Of a stretch of 64,000 nucleotides of DNA, positions 6,896 through 15,424 are shown one piece after another. Under the pieces are notes generated by a model. That model saw nothing but the letters and a program-made list of their open reading frames with translations. It was not told where the DNA came from and did no database searches. The DNA is from JACVCJ01 sp052437175 (GTDB taxonomy: Bacteria; Bacteroidota; Bacteroidia; CAIKAF01). A program made the translations under genes and the position numbers. The number at the start of each line of letters is the position of its first letter. Position 1 is the first letter of the stretch. Where the stretch lies: assembly GCA_052437175.1 (NCBI GenBank), contig JBQVOK010000005.1:186001-250000 (forward strand). The letters are read 5' to 3'.

Positions 6896-8881
6896 TTAGT
6901 TAAACAGGCCCCAGCTGATGCCTACGCGGAACTGACGGTCGGGCATGGGCATGCCCTTGGCCACAAAATATTCGCTGCGGGCCGGGAATCCCTGGTTGAT
7001 GTGACTGGCAATAAAGAAGGCCCGGAAACGCTTGATGCGGATGTTCACATTTACGTCGATATAGGGATAATTGCCGATCATGGCGCCGTTCTGCAGGTAC
7101 CAGTTGCCGGTAGCCGGCATGTAGGCGTAGCCCTGGAAACCGAGGGCATAGTATACGTCGAACCCGATCTGGGCCTGCAGGCGTTTTTTGAAGAGTTTGT
7201 TCTCGTAATAGAAATTACTGCGGAAGAACAGGGGCGGTACGCGTATCCAGTCGCGGTCGCTGCGCTGGTGCATCACAAAATTGTTGAAATGGAAATTGCG
7301 GGCAAAGGTAAGGTCGTATTTCAGCCACACGTTGTACCCGCTGATGGCAGCCGGAGCCTGAACGGGAACGGCCGTGGTATCGTAATAGATGAAATTGCCC
7401 AGTGTGTAGGCCGAGCCCCCGACCGACAGGCCCCAGCGGGGGAATACCGCGGTGAAATTGAGCTGCAGGGTACGGGTCTTGGCAAAATTGTTGTTCCAGG
7501 TAAACAGGTTGCTGTACATGGTCTGCTGCAGGAAGGCCGGTTCGGCCAGGCGGAACAGTATGCCGGGTATCAGCTGTACGATCTTGGGACGGCCTTTGCG
7601 TCCGGCGCCTACGCTCAGGTCGGCCTTCAGCTGCATATCGTTCTGGTTGTAACCCAGCGGAAAATAGTCGAAACGGGCCCGCAGCCGGAAGACCTCCCCG
7701 AATTCGAAATCGAGGTTCGAGAACAGGTTTACGTTGTAGGTGCTGGTAAAGAGTGTATCCTGTTTTACATCCAGGTAACTGGCCTGTATGCCGGCCGAAA
7801 TACTGTTAAAACTGCCTTTGTTGCGGAAGGGATAAAAGGAGAACTCTGTGTTGCCCGAGAAATTCCGGTGATAAATGCGGTAAAACGTGCGGCTGGTGTC
7901 GAAATAATAATTCTGGTAAAAGTTGTCCTGGGCCAGGGTGGAATCGATGTAACGGTAGCGTTCCACCCGGAAAATAAAGCGGTTGCTCACCCGGAAAAAA
8001 GGAATGCTCACTTCGGGAGAGGCGCTGTCGGCGCGGAAGGTACGTGTGCCGATGTTAAACCCCTGGAAAAGGTCCAGGTCGTAGGTCTGTGCCTGGTTCT
8101 GTGCCGAAGTAAGGTTTACGGGATACTGCTCTTTGCGGTCGAGCTGGGCAATGGGATTTCCCAGGGAGTCGAGCTGCTGGCGGTTTTTAAAATCCACCAG
8201 GGGCGAAAGTCCGCCGTTCTCGTACATCCGCTGGTTGTTGAACGAAAAGGAACCCACCAGGAAATATTTACTGCCCGGTGAAAAGTAGGTGCTGAAGGCC
8301 CGCACATTGGTAAGCCCGTTCCACATGTGCTGGTAAAAACCTACGGCCGTGATCCTGCGGAAATCGAAACCGATCTGTACCGAGGGCGATATCCGCTGGG
8401 TATGCAGTATGTTCAGTACCTGTTCCAGGCGGCGGTCTTCCTTGGGCAGGCCGGTATTGGCAAAGTTATAGGCCGCTTCGGTATAGGGCCGCAGTGTGCG
8501 GTAGTAGCGGGCATTGCGCCCGTTGAACTCGTAAAAGGCAAAATTGGGCCTTCCCAGGTTAAAGCCGCTGAGCGTATCGGGCTGGAAAAGCATGGGATAC
8601 ACCGGCCGGCCGGGATTGTCGGTCACGGGGTATTTGTAGTACTGCAGGGCCGGGTGCCAGAGCTGCAGGTCGCGCAGGGTGCTGTCCTTGCGGATGAGGC
8701 GTTGCTGGGCCAGCACAAACAGGCGGTAATTGTCCAGCGTATAGCATTCGGTAGTGTCGCGCAGCAGGCGCAGGCTGTCTGCCCGTGTCATTTTCTGCTT
8801 CGGTACCGGAACCTTCTGTTTCTGGGCATATACGCCCGACATCAGGAAAAGAAAGAATGCTATGGCCGTTAATTTCTTCAA
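6896..8881 (-). CDS. putative porin (Porin_10-like outer-membrane beta-barrel)
   Basis: A protein of about 661 residues with a signal peptide (KKLTAIAFFLFLMSGVYAQ). A conserved N-terminal block (LLRDTTECYTLDNYRLF, then LQLWHPALQYYKYPVTDNPG) leads into long alternating beta strands, ending in QFRVGISWGLFN as expected of an outer-membrane barrel. This matches the putative porin family found throughout Bacteroidota; the solute is unknown. No ATG precedes the signal peptide: the in-frame choices are TTG at 8881 or TTG at 8890, with a TAA stop just upstream. A TACTTTTG box covers 8888-8895, so I prefer 8881. Confidence 0.85.
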   Translation of the reverse strand: MKKLTAIAFFLFLMSGVYAQKQKVPVPKQKMTRADSLRLLRDTTECYTLDNYRLFVLAQQRLIRKDSTLRDLQLWHPALQYYKYPVTDNPGRPVYPMLFQPDTLSGFNLGRPNFAFYEFNGRNARYYRTLRPYTEAAYNFANTGLPKEDRRLEQVLNILHTQRISPSVQIGFDFRRITAVGFYQHMWNGLTNVRAFSTYFSPGSKYFLVGSFSFNNQRMYENGGLSPLVDFKNRQQLDSLGNPIAQLDRKEQYPVNLTSAQNQAQTYDLDLFQGFNIGTRTFRADSASPEVSIPFFRVSNRFIFRVERYRYIDSTLAQDNFYQNYYFDTSRTFYRIYHRNFSGNTEFSFYPFRNKGSFNSISAGIQASYLDVKQDTLFTSTYNVNLFSNLDFEFGEVFRLRARFDYFPLGYNQNDMQLKADLSVGAGRKGRPKIVQLIPGILFRLAEPAFLQQTMYSNLFTWNNNFAKTRTLQLNFTAVFPRWGLSVGGSAYTLGNFIYYDTTAVPVQAPAAISGYNVWLKYDLTFARNFHFNNFVMHQRSDRDWIRVPPLFFRSNFYYENKLFKKRLQAQIGFDVYYALGFQGYAYMPATGNWYLQNGAMIGNYPYIDVNVNIRIKRFRAFFIASHINQGFPARSEYFVAKGMPMPDRQFRVGISWGLFN

Positions 8882-8887
8882 TGCGTG

Positions 8888-8895
8888 CAAAAGTA
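8888..8895 (-). promoter_or_regulatory. -7 element for the putative porin gene
   Basis: Minus-strand TACTTTTG fits TAnnTTTG. A TTTG lies 23 bp upstream (8922-8919), a little far. The box overlaps the upstream TTG start candidate, which argues for the downstream TTG. Confidence 0.4.
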
Positions 8896-8955
8896 CACTT
8901 TGTTTTTAAAACTGGGTTCAAACCTCTCCTAAACCCGAAAACCTGAAATATATTG

Positions 8956-8963
8956 TAGGTTTG
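8956..8963 (+). promoter_or_regulatory. -7 element upstream of rdgB
   Basis: TAGGTTTG matches TAnnTTTG and lies 20 bp before the ATG at 8984. It rules out the in-frame GTG at 8963 as the start. Confidence 0.45.
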
Positions 8964-8983
8964 TGGTCATAATTCTGATAACG

Positions 8984-9565
8984 ATGACGGAACTGGTGCT
9001 GGCTACGAATAATCCGAAAAAGGTAAGGGAAATACAAGCCCGCTGGGGCAATGATGCCGTACGGCTGTTCACCCTGCAGGAAGCGGGAATTACCGAAGAA
9101 CTGCCCGAAACGCATGAAACCCTGCGCGAAAATGCCCTGGAAAAGGCGCAATATGTATACGAAAGGACCGGCAAATGGTCCCTGGCCGATGATTCGGGAC
9201 TGGAGATTGAAGCCCTGGACGGCCGCCCCGGCGTGTACAGCGCCCGTTATGCCGGCGAACACGGCAATGCCGAAGCCAATATGCAGAAAGTACTTTCAGA
9301 AATGGAAGGTGCTGCCAACCGCCGCGCTTCCTTTAAAACCGTACTGGCCCTCGAGACCGGAGACATCAGCTATTTCTTTGAAGGCGAGATACAGGGCATG
9401 ATCATTCCTGAAAAAAGAGGCACAGGCGGCTTTGGCTACGATCCCATCTTTGTACCCGACGGCTACACCAAAACCTTTGCGGAGATGGACCCGGACGAAA
9501 AAAATGCTATCAGCCACCGCTCCCTTGCCGTAGATAAACTGCTTGAATTTTTAAAGAACAGCTGA
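8984..9565 (+). CDS. rdgB: non-canonical purine NTP pyrophosphatase (RdgB/HAM1)
   Basis: RdgB hydrolyses dITP, ITP and XTP to monophosphates and keeps them out of DNA and RNA. The 193-residue protein is full length. It starts MTELVLATNNPKKVREI (substrate loop) and has LADDSGLEIEALDGRPGVYSAR, TGGFGYDPIF and the C-terminal ISHR motif. The ATG at 8984 is chosen over the GTG at 8963 because homologues begin at this point and the -7 box lies between. The O-methyltransferase gene follows after one base pair, so the two form an operon. Confidence 0.95.
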   Translation: MTELVLATNNPKKVREIQARWGNDAVRLFTLQEAGITEELPETHETLRENALEKAQYVYERTGKWSLADDSGLEIEALDGRPGVYSARYAGEHGNAEANMQKVLSEMEGAANRRASFKTVLALETGDISYFFEGEIQGMIIPEKRGTGGFGYDPIFVPDGYTKTFAEMDPDEKNAISHRSLAVDKLLEFLKNS

Positions 9566-9566
9566 T

Positions 9567-10214
9567 ATGGAATTTATCGACCAGGCCATACAACACTATG
9601 CCGATGCCATGACCGAACCCGAAACGGAACTGCTGGCCTCGCTCAATCGTGAAACGCATACAAAGGTGATGCAACCCCGGATGCTCAGCGGGCATTTCCA
9701 GGGCCGCCTGCTTTCTATGCTCAGTTATATCCTGCAGCCCAAACGCATCCTGGAGATCGGGACCTATACCGGTTATTCGGCCCTTTGCCTGGCCGAAGGA
9801 CTGGCCACCGACGGAGAACTGCATACCATCGACATCAATGCAGAGCAGGAAAAGCGTATCCGCAGCTATTTTGAACGCAGTCCGCAGGCTCAGTCGCTGC
9901 ACCTGCACATCGGCAATGCCCTTGAAATCATCCCCGGTCTGCCGGCGCCTTTCGATATCGTGTTCATCGATGCCGATAAAAGCAATTACCTGAATTATTT
10001 CAACCTGGTGGCCGATAAAATGTCGCCGGGCGGACTCATTATTGCCGATAACGTACTCTGGAGCGGTAAAATACTGGACGAAAAGGAACGTACAAAAGAC
10101 AAAGACACGGCGGCCCTGCACGAATTCAATACCCGGGTCTCTGCCGATCCCCGTTTTCAGCCGGTATTGCTGCCCGTGCGCGACGGTCTGATGCTGCTGC
10201 GCCGGAAGCGCTGA
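9567..10214 (+). CDS. class I SAM-dependent O-methyltransferase (methyltransferase_3 family)
   Basis: A 215-residue protein of the cation-dependent O-methyltransferase family (catechol/caffeoyl-CoA type). Visible are the SAM-binding motif EIGTYTGYSALCLA, the acidic TIDIN strand, the metal-binding FIDADKSNY and IADNVLWSGK. It probably transfers methyl groups to a catechol-like substrate, but the natural substrate in Bacteroidota is not known. It begins one base after the rdgB stop, so translation is likely coupled. Confidence 0.9.
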   Translation: MEFIDQAIQHYADAMTEPETELLASLNRETHTKVMQPRMLSGHFQGRLLSMLSYILQPKRILEIGTYTGYSALCLAEGLATDGELHTIDINAEQEKRIRSYFERSPQAQSLHLHIGNALEIIPGLPAPFDIVFIDADKSNYLNYFNLVADKMSPGGLIIADNVLWSGKILDEKERTKDKDTAALHEFNTRVSADPRFQPVLLPVRDGLMLLRRKR

Positions 10215-10219
10215 GGCCT

Positions 10220-10307
10220 GAGAATGTGACCCGCGGGGGAGAACATCCGCAATGCTTTTAGGAATAAGGGATTGTACAGCGCGCTTCATAAAAAGTTGGT
10301 CACTCTC
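10220..10307 (+). other. inverted repeat in the gap before lpxC/fabZ
   Basis: The 131-bp gap holds a long-range inverted repeat: GAGA-AT-GTGACC at 10220-10231 and GGTCACTCTC at 10298-10307 pair over 10 bp with a two-base bulge and enclose about 66 bp. No poly-T follows, so it is not a standard terminator. It could be a leader structure or chance pairing. Confidence 0.3.
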
Positions 10308-10345
10308 AAAAATTCTTAGTAAGATTGTCGAATTATTTCATCGCA

Positions 10346-11755
10346 ATGAGTGATAAGCAGCGTACATTAAAACAACATTTTTCACTGTCAGGACAAGGGC
10401 TTCATACGGGCGCTTCCGTTACCATACGGTTCAACCCCGCCCCGGTAAATACCGGCATCGTGTTTAAACGTACCGATCTGGAGAACCAGCCCGAAATTAA
10501 AGCAAAGGTAGAGTATGTTACCGATACCATGCGTGGTACTACGCTGGGTATCAATGATGTAAAGGTGCATACTGTAGAGCACGCTCTTTCGGCCCTGGTA
10601 GGTTGTGGTGTAGATAACGTACTTATCGAACTCGACGGCCCCGAAGTGCCTATCCTGGACGGCAGCGCCCTGCCTTTTACGGCCGCTGTACTGGAGGCCG
10701 GTACCGAAGAACAGGCTGCAGACCGCGATGTTTTTGTAATTACGGAGCCTATCCGCTATAAAGACCCCGAAACGGGTTCGGAACTGGTGGCCCTGCCTTC
10801 GGATACGTATGAAATTACCACCATTGTGGACTTCCGTTCCGTTGCCCTGCCCACGCAGTACGCTTCGTTCACCTTTGGTAAAGACGACTACGCTTCGGAA
10901 ATTGCCCGCTGCCGTACCTTTACCTTCCTGCACGAGCTGGAAATGCTGATGAAGCATAACCTGATACAGGGCGGCGACCTGAGCAATGCCATCGTTTTTG
11001 CCGAGCGTATGATCGATGAGGACATTCTCAAAGCCCTGCGCGAACGCTTTAACCTGCCGGAGCACGATATTTCGGCCGGTCGCATGATCAATACCGAACC
11101 CCTGCGTTACGAGAACGAACCGGCCCGCCACAAACTGCTCGACGTGATCGGCGACCTGGCCCTGGCCGGCGTACATATCAAAGGGCATATCCTGGCCACC
11201 AAGCCGGGGCATAAGGTAAACACTGCATTTGCCCGCCTCATTGCCGACGAGGTGAAAAAACACCGCAATGCCAACCAGATGCCGGCCATCGACCTGAACA
11301 AGAAACCACTTTACGACATATACGATATTCTGAAGATCCTTCCGCACCGTTTTCCTTTCCTGCTGGTTGACAAGATCCTGGAAATGAATGAGCAGCGTGT
11401 GGTGGGTGTGAAGAACGTAACCATGAACGAACCGTTTTTTACGGGTCACTTCCCCGGGAACCCGGTTATGCCCGGCGTTATGATGATCGAATCCATAGCG
11501 CAGGTAGGCGGGATCCTTGTAATGAACACCCTTGACAATCCGTCTGACTACACGCCGTATTTTATCAAGGTAGATAATGTGAAATTCAAGCGTAAGGTAT
11601 CTCCCGGCGACACACTGGTATTCTTTGTGGAGCTGGTTACACCGATACGACGCGGCATCTGCCATATGCGCGGAGTAGGTTATGTGGACGGAAAACCCGT
11701 GATGGAGGGCGAAATGATGGCCCAGATAGTTAAAAACGACACCACAAACATCTAA
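10346..11755 (+). CDS. lpxC/fabZ: bifunctional UDP-3-O-acyl-N-acetylglucosamine deacetylase / 3-hydroxyacyl-ACP dehydratase
   Basis: A 469-residue fusion of two lipid-synthesis enzymes. The first 300 or so residues are LpxC, the zinc deacetylase that commits UDP-GlcNAc to lipid A. Zinc and catalytic motifs are TVEHALSAL, RHKLLDVIGD and KPGHKVN. The last 150 are FabZ, which dehydrates 3-hydroxyacyl-ACP; its catalytic His is in GHFPGNPVMPGV and its Glu in MMIESIAQ. The fusion is a known Bacteroidota trait and joins enzymes that compete for the same acyl-ACP pool. The start is the ATG at 10346, not the in-frame TTG at 10325. lpxA follows after 3 bp. Confidence 0.96.
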   Translation: MSDKQRTLKQHFSLSGQGLHTGASVTIRFNPAPVNTGIVFKRTDLENQPEIKAKVEYVTDTMRGTTLGINDVKVHTVEHALSALVGCGVDNVLIELDGPEVPILDGSALPFTAAVLEAGTEEQAADRDVFVITEPIRYKDPETGSELVALPSDTYEITTIVDFRSVALPTQYASFTFGKDDYASEIARCRTFTFLHELEMLMKHNLIQGGDLSNAIVFAERMIDEDILKALRERFNLPEHDISAGRMINTEPLRYENEPARHKLLDVIGDLALAGVHIKGHILATKPGHKVNTAFARLIADEVKKHRNANQMPAIDLNKKPLYDIYDILKILPHRFPFLLVDKILEMNEQRVVGVKNVTMNEPFFTGHFPGNPVMPGVMMIESIAQVGGILVMNTLDNPSDYTPYFIKVDNVKFKRKVSPGDTLVFFVELVTPIRRGICHMRGVGYVDGKPVMEGEMMAQIVKNDTTNI

Positions 11756-11758
11756 GGA

Positions 11759-12556
11759 ATGATTCAACCGCTTTCATTTATCGATCCGTCGGCTAAAATC
11801 GGAGCCAATGTGATAATCGACCCTTTTACCGTGATTCATAAAAATGTGGAGATCGGTGACGGCACCTGGATCGGGAGCAATGTAACCATAATGGAAGGGG
11901 CCCGGATCGGCAAGAACTGCAAGATATTCCCGGGCGCCGTGCTTTCGGCCATTCCGCAGGACCTGAAATACCAGGGCGAAGATACCACGGTGGAGATCGG
12001 TGATAATACCACCATCCGCGAGTTTGTAACCATAAACCGAGGTACAAGCGATAAATGGAAGACCGTTGTGGGCGCCAACTGCCTGGTAATGGCCTACTGC
12101 CATATTGCACACGACTGCATTGTGGGTAACCACTGCATCCTGGCCAACGGCGTTACCCTGGCCGGGCATATCCTGGTGGGCGATTATGCCAATATCGGCG
12201 GACTTACCGCCGTGCAGCAGTTCGTACACATCGGGCAACATACCTATATTGCCGGGGGATCCCTGGTGCGTAAAGACATTCCGCCTTACGTAAAGGCCGC
12301 CCACGAACCCATTACCTATATGGGCATCAACAGTGTGGGCCTGCGCCGCCGGGGTATGAGCGCCGAAAAGATAAACGAGATACAGGACATTTACCGTACC
12401 ATCTACCTGCGCAACAAAAACCTGAGCCAGGCCCTCGAAATGATCGAGACCGAAATGAAGCCTACGCCCGAACGCGACGAGATACTGCTGTTCATTACCC
12501 GCAGTAAAAAGGGTATCATGAAACGCGGCGGCGGCGACAACGGATCTGAGTTTTAG
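11759..12556 (+). CDS. lpxA: UDP-N-acetylglucosamine acyltransferase
   Basis: LpxA moves a 3-hydroxyacyl chain from ACP to UDP-GlcNAc, the first step of lipid A synthesis. The 265 residues form a left-handed beta-helix of hexapeptide repeats (for example VEIGDG, ARIGKN) followed by a helical C-terminal domain. The catalytic His is His118 in CHIAHDC, with His115 beside it. It lies 3 bp after lpxC/fabZ and 2 bp before the ABC ATPase gene, so all three are co-transcribed. Confidence 0.97.
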   Translation: MIQPLSFIDPSAKIGANVIIDPFTVIHKNVEIGDGTWIGSNVTIMEGARIGKNCKIFPGAVLSAIPQDLKYQGEDTTVEIGDNTTIREFVTINRGTSDKWKTVVGANCLVMAYCHIAHDCIVGNHCILANGVTLAGHILVGDYANIGGLTAVQQFVHIGQHTYIAGGSLVRKDIPPYVKAAHEPITYMGINSVGLRRRGMSAEKINEIQDIYRTIYLRNKNLSQALEMIETEMKPTPERDEILLFITRSKKGIMKRGGGDNGSEF

Positions 12557-12558
12557 GC

Positions 12559-13182
12559 ATGGAGATCCGGCTCGAAAATATCTCCAAACGATTCGGAAAC
12601 ACGCTGATCGCCAAAGATCTTTCCCTGACCATCGCTTCCGGCGAACGCTGGCATATTGCCGGACCCAACGGCCGCGGCAAATCTACCCTTATGCAGATCA
12701 TGGCCGGCTATGTAACGCCGGATAAAGGTAAAATACAGTACCTGGACGCGGGTAAAACCGTAAAGATCGATCAGCTCTATAAACACATCAGCTTAAGTAC
12801 ACCTTACACCGACCTCATCGGCGATTTTACCCTGGCCGAACAGCTCAGCTTTCATTTTAACTTTAAACAGGCCCTGTATGCCCCGGCTGAACTGGAACAG
12901 TGGCTGGAACGGGCAGGACTCACTGCCGCAAAGAACCGCACTATCGCGCAGTTCTCCTCGGGCATGAAACAAAAGCTGAAACTCATACTTACACTTTGCA
13001 GTAAAGCAGACATCATCTTCCTGGACGAACCCTGTTCGAACCTGGATGCCGGCGGACGGCAGTTCTATGCCGAGCTGGCACAACATCGCCTGCAGACGGA
13101 AGCTACCTGGCTGGTATGCTCCAATAACATCCAGGAAGAGCATTTCTTCTGCACGCGTACGCTCGATCTGGGCGCGCTCTGA
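12559..13182 (+). CDS. ABC transporter ATP-binding protein, partner unknown
   Basis: A 207-residue stand-alone ATPase. The Walker A is GPNGRGKST (residues 35-43), with Arg where Ser, Ala or Cys is usual but all required Gly/Lys/Ser-Thr positions kept. The signature is FSSGMKQK and the Walker B is DIIFLDEP with a D-loop NLDAGG. No permease gene lies next to it; the neighbour on the far side is an unrelated convergent gene. Its position in the lpxC/fabZ-lpxA operon hints at envelope lipid transport or organisation, but that is inference only. Similar lone ATPases follow lpxA in other Bacteroidota. Confidence 0.85.
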   Translation: MEIRLENISKRFGNTLIAKDLSLTIASGERWHIAGPNGRGKSTLMQIMAGYVTPDKGKIQYLDAGKTVKIDQLYKHISLSTPYTDLIGDFTLAEQLSFHFNFKQALYAPAELEQWLERAGLTAAKNRTIAQFSSGMKQKLKLILTLCSKADIIFLDEPCSNLDAGGRQFYAELAQHRLQTEATWLVCSNNIQEEHFFCTRTLDLGAL

Positions 13183-13199
13183 GAGACTAAAAAAACGAT

Positions 13200-15401
13200 T
13201 TAGTAAAGTACCGAAATGTGCCCGAAATACTCGTGCTCACGGCCGAATACATCCATTACGAAAATACGGTACACGTATACGTCCTGCGGTACGATAGGGC
13301 CTGAATCGGCATTGTTGCGGCGTCCGTTCCAGTGGTAATAAATGTCTGATGATTCGAAGATCTTTTCGCCCCAGCGGTTAAAGATGTAGATCTGGAAAGA
13401 GTCGATACCCAGGCCTTTAACGGTATAGGTGGGGTTTATCTTGTCTGCATCCGGGGTAAAGGCATTGGGAATATAAATGCCGTATTCCGGTTCAATGATC
13501 ACTTTGTGTACCGCGGTATCCGGGCAGCCGAACTCATTGGTCACGGTTTGTACCACCCAGTAATTACCGGCTTCCAGGTATTCGTGTATGGTATTGCAGT
13601 TGGTAGAGGTTGTACCATCGCCGAAATCGTACTGGCAGGCTATGCCGCCCGTAGACTGGTCAAAAAAGCGTATGGTGGAAAGAAAAATATTGGCTACCGG
13701 GGGCGTCAGGAAGAAGCCTGCGTCCGGGCGTATGAACACTTCAATGGCATCGCTGAGGTTAATGGTGGTTTGCGCTGTGCAACCCGTAGGGTCGGTAATG
13801 GTCAGCGAAACGTCGTAACTGCCGGGCGCGCCGTATATATGCGAGGGATTGGGCAGGTTCGAAGTGCCGCCGTCGCCGAACTGCCAGGAGAACAGGGGCG
13901 TTACGTTGGCATTGTCGCCGGTATAGGTAAAGAAGGCGGTATGCGGTACACAGCCCTTGGAAGTGTCGATCTCCCAGGAAGGTACAATGGGCCCGATAAT
14001 GGTCACTTCCGTGGTACGTACCTCTTCGCATTCGAACTGGTTGGCCGTAAGCGTTACCGGGAAGGTGCCGTAATTGGAATAGGTAACCCCGTTCACCGTT
14101 TGTCCTGTGGCGGTTCCGGGAGTAGAAGGGCCTCCGAAGGTCCAGTTGAAGGTGGCGCCGTTCTCGTAAATGCCGTTCACATTAAAGTTGAAGGAATTGC
14201 CCGCCAGGCACTGCGGCGCGGGAGCTGTGATCTGCGGATCGAACTCGGGGCGTACCACCAGGTCCTGGTAAGAGGTATCGGCACAGAAATAGCCGGGGTT
14301 GGAAACCAGCATGATCTGGTAGGTACCCGGTCCGGGGAAGGTATAAGTGGGATCTGTCTGCGTGGAATTATCGGTGGTGATGTTCGGCACGCCGAAGTCC
14401 CAGTAATAATAGCTGGAATTGATACTGTTGTTGTCGAAGGTCACCTGCAGCTGTCCGCAGCTTACATAGGTGCCGTTCACTTCCTGTATATCGTTCAGTG
14501 GAATTTCGAACTGGGAAACCGTATTTACGAGGCACTGGGTAACGTTGAACTGGAAATCGCGGCGGTGAATGCCGATCAGCACGCCGTTGCGGTATTCACG
14601 GGCTGCTACACCCACTACGAACTGGCCCTGCTGTGTAGGATAGACTTTCAGTACGCCGGTCTGCGGGTTAATGCTGGAGGGCGGACTGGAGGTAATGGGG
14701 TTATTGGCCGAAAAAGGCGCCTGGAAAAGGATAGGAGCATACGGCGGGTTCGATGCCACATTGGGCATGGGATTACCCGGTGTAGCCCCGGAAAAGGTGG
14801 GTACAAACTCATATACCAGTGAATCGCCGTCGGGATCGGTGGCCGAATGGTCGAATATCAGGCTGTCGCCTACGCAGAGTGCGATCGGCGGAAAATGATT
14901 GAAGCGCGGACTGTTGTTGCAGGTGGCCACATTGTTCAGCGGGGTGGTCTCGGTATAGGTGGCGCCTGTACCGCCCGGGTCCAGGATATTCAGTATGGTG
15001 TTATTCCGGCAGCAGCGCTGGTAGGCAAAGGTATAGCCGCCCGGCGAACCCGAAAGGGAAACGGTTGTTACGTAAATGGCCTCCTGTACGCACACATTGG
15101 GCGGAGCCTGGAAACAGGGGTTGCCCGGTGTAAAAGGTACATTGGTAAAGCCCGGCAGCGGAATTTCCAGGGTTTGCAATACCTGGTTGGCCGAGCCGAA
15201 TATGGTCAGGAACAGCGGGTCGTCGAAACCGGTGGTCACACCCGGACTGCAGTCCTTGTAAATTTTTATGGTAATGCGGTACTGGTCGCCGCCCAGGCAA
15301 TCATAATACAATTCCCCGCCTACAATGTGCGTGGCATACGAACGTATTCCCGCAAAGAGGAAGCAAAGTGTGCAGCATATTTTCAGCAGGGTCTTATTCA
15401 T
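13200..15401 (-). CDS. PKD-domain surface protein with T9SS type B (gliding-type) C-terminal domain
   Basis: A 733-residue secreted protein. After the signal peptide (ending near IRSYA) comes a conserved beta-rich N-terminal region (THIVGGELYYDCLGGDQYRI). PKD repeats follow, marked by YYWDFGVP, FSWQFGDGGTS and CQYDFGDGTTS. The last 90 or so residues are a type B T9SS domain: YIPNAFTPDADKINPTY, IYIFNRWGEKIFES, and HISVLY at the end. Such proteins are exported by T9SS and stay on the surface, often in adhesion or gliding. It lies 23 bp after its upstream paralogue at 15425-17563 and is probably in the same transcript. Confidence 0.9.
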   Translation of the reverse strand: MNKTLLKICCTLCFLFAGIRSYATHIVGGELYYDCLGGDQYRITIKIYKDCSPGVTTGFDDPLFLTIFGSANQVLQTLEIPLPGFTNVPFTPGNPCFQAPPNVCVQEAIYVTTVSLSGSPGGYTFAYQRCCRNNTILNILDPGGTGATYTETTPLNNVATCNNSPRFNHFPPIALCVGDSLIFDHSATDPDGDSLVYEFVPTFSGATPGNPMPNVASNPPYAPILFQAPFSANNPITSSPPSSINPQTGVLKVYPTQQGQFVVGVAAREYRNGVLIGIHRRDFQFNVTQCLVNTVSQFEIPLNDIQEVNGTYVSCGQLQVTFDNNSINSSYYYWDFGVPNITTDNSTQTDPTYTFPGPGTYQIMLVSNPGYFCADTSYQDLVVRPEFDPQITAPAPQCLAGNSFNFNVNGIYENGATFNWTFGGPSTPGTATGQTVNGVTYSNYGTFPVTLTANQFECEEVRTTEVTIIGPIVPSWEIDTSKGCVPHTAFFTYTGDNANVTPLFSWQFGDGGTSNLPNPSHIYGAPGSYDVSLTITDPTGCTAQTTINLSDAIEVFIRPDAGFFLTPPVANIFLSTIRFFDQSTGGIACQYDFGDGTTSTNCNTIHEYLEAGNYWVVQTVTNEFGCPDTAVHKVIIEPEYGIYIPNAFTPDADKINPTYTVKGLGIDSFQIYIFNRWGEKIFESSDIYYHWNGRRNNADSGPIVPQDVYVYRIFVMDVFGREHEYFGHISVLY

Positions 15402-15424
15402 GGTTAGTTAAGTGGGTATGGGCT

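Noticed and set aside
6689..8281. A 530-residue open frame on the plus strand
   Set aside because: It lies antisense to the porin gene, whose minus-strand protein has a signal peptide, family blocks and a proper barrel end. The plus-strand translation has no domain or signal.
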